From positions 1,798,001 to 1,862,000 of the forward strand of contig NZ_QYUQ01000002.1 of the NCBI RefSeq assembly GCF_003590835.1: a stretch of 64,000 nt of DNA, written 5' to 3'. This document shows positions 63,876 through 64,000 of the stretch, piece by piece; the first letter of the stretch is position 1, and each line of letters begins with the position of its first letter. The DNA comes from Noviherbaspirillum sedimenti. Lineage in GTDB: Bacteria > Pseudomonadota > Gammaproteobacteria > Burkholderiales > Burkholderiaceae_D. Under the pieces are notes generated by a model, which was not told the origin of the DNA, ran no database searches, and saw only the letters and a list, made by a program, of their open reading frames with translations. A program made the position numbers and the translations under genes.

Positions 63876-64000
63876 ATGCGACAGGAAACACGCTTCGAAG
63901 GTTCCCCAACATATGTGGCAACCGAAGATTTAAAGCTGGCGGTGAATGCGGCATTGACGCTGCAGCGTCCGCTGCTGATCAAGGGCGAACCCGGCACCGG
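63876..64000 (+). CDS. MoxR-family AAA+ ATPase, N-terminal part only
   Basis: Forty-one codons start at ATG 63876 and run off the window. The sequence (MRQETRFEGSPTYVATEDLK, LAVNAALTLQRPLLIKGEPG) ends in the beginning of a Walker A loop (GEPGTG). MoxR AAA+ ATPases work as chaperones for metal-cofactor insertion or with VWA-domain partners. Confidence 0.85.
   Translation, partial: MRQETRFEGSPTYVATEDLKLAVNAALTLQRPLLIKGEPGT

Overview
The window is chromosomal DNA from a Gram-negative betaproteobacterium of the order Burkholderiales, and an Oxalobacteraceae-like organism (Herbaspirillum/Herminiimonas relatives) fits best. This is inferred from the bpt-pyrD neighbourhood, DUF1841, the Gcr-type 'recombinase', phasin and cytoplasmic PHB depolymerase genes, Neisseria-type porin, high GC and codon use. 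No database search was possible; family names come from motifs and recalled family features.

Layout. 1-2.9 kb: 3' part of bpt, an IS630-family element inserted exactly at its stop codon, then pyrD. 2.9-19.3 kb, almost all on the minus strand: a sulfur-assimilation block with cysT-cysW-cysA-cysB, a porin, a degenerate EAL protein, a Mop/TOBE protein, ssuE-ssuA-ssuD-ssuC-ssuB, the sulfate-binding protein gene sbp, and a second SsuABC-like set with two binding proteins and a 31-residue membrane peptide. 19.4-24.3 kb: tas-like aldo/keto reductase, acnB and a truncated rlmI. 24.3-31.4 kb: an accessory insert holding one giant gene (about 2,143 codons) with a nuclease-like N-terminus and a STAND ATPase, resembling Avs (AVAST) antiphage proteins. 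31.5-37 kb: a dpp/opp-type ABC transporter. 37-40 kb: a 64-residue protein, a TsuA/YeeE-type transporter and a periplasmic rhodanese. 40.0-47.7 kb: the most unusual locus, with an AprA-like flavoprotein, a short AprB-like ferredoxin, an SsuA-type binding protein carrying a NosL-like C-terminal domain, permease, ATPase, HEAT-repeat protein and DUF971 protein, facing an SfnB/DszC-like flavin enzyme. 47.9-64 kb: housekeeping genes (dgkA, IclR regulator, PBP7-type peptidase, phaP, CinA-like, EI24, FKBP, ACBP, hydroxyacid dehydrogenase, fdxA, FNR, phaZ, rnfB-like, nth, DUF1841, two cytochromes c, Gcr-like protein, start of a MoxR ATPase).

How it fits together. Some 25 genes between 2.9 and 47.7 kb import or cleave sulfate, sulfonates, thiosulfate or other sulfur sources. 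Upstream of cysT, sbp, the second ssuA-like gene, the rhodanese gene, the SfnB-like gene, the AprA-like operon and the 64-residue ORF I see the same box (about AACGAATnATTTCCGCAT), always in the same orientation toward the gene. The CysB-like regulator encoded at the end of the cys operon is the obvious candidate to bind it. This suggests a sulfur-starvation regulon that includes the AprBA-like system, whose substrate is unknown. A separate small regulon is suggested by TGCnnnGCA-type sites at phaP and phaZ.
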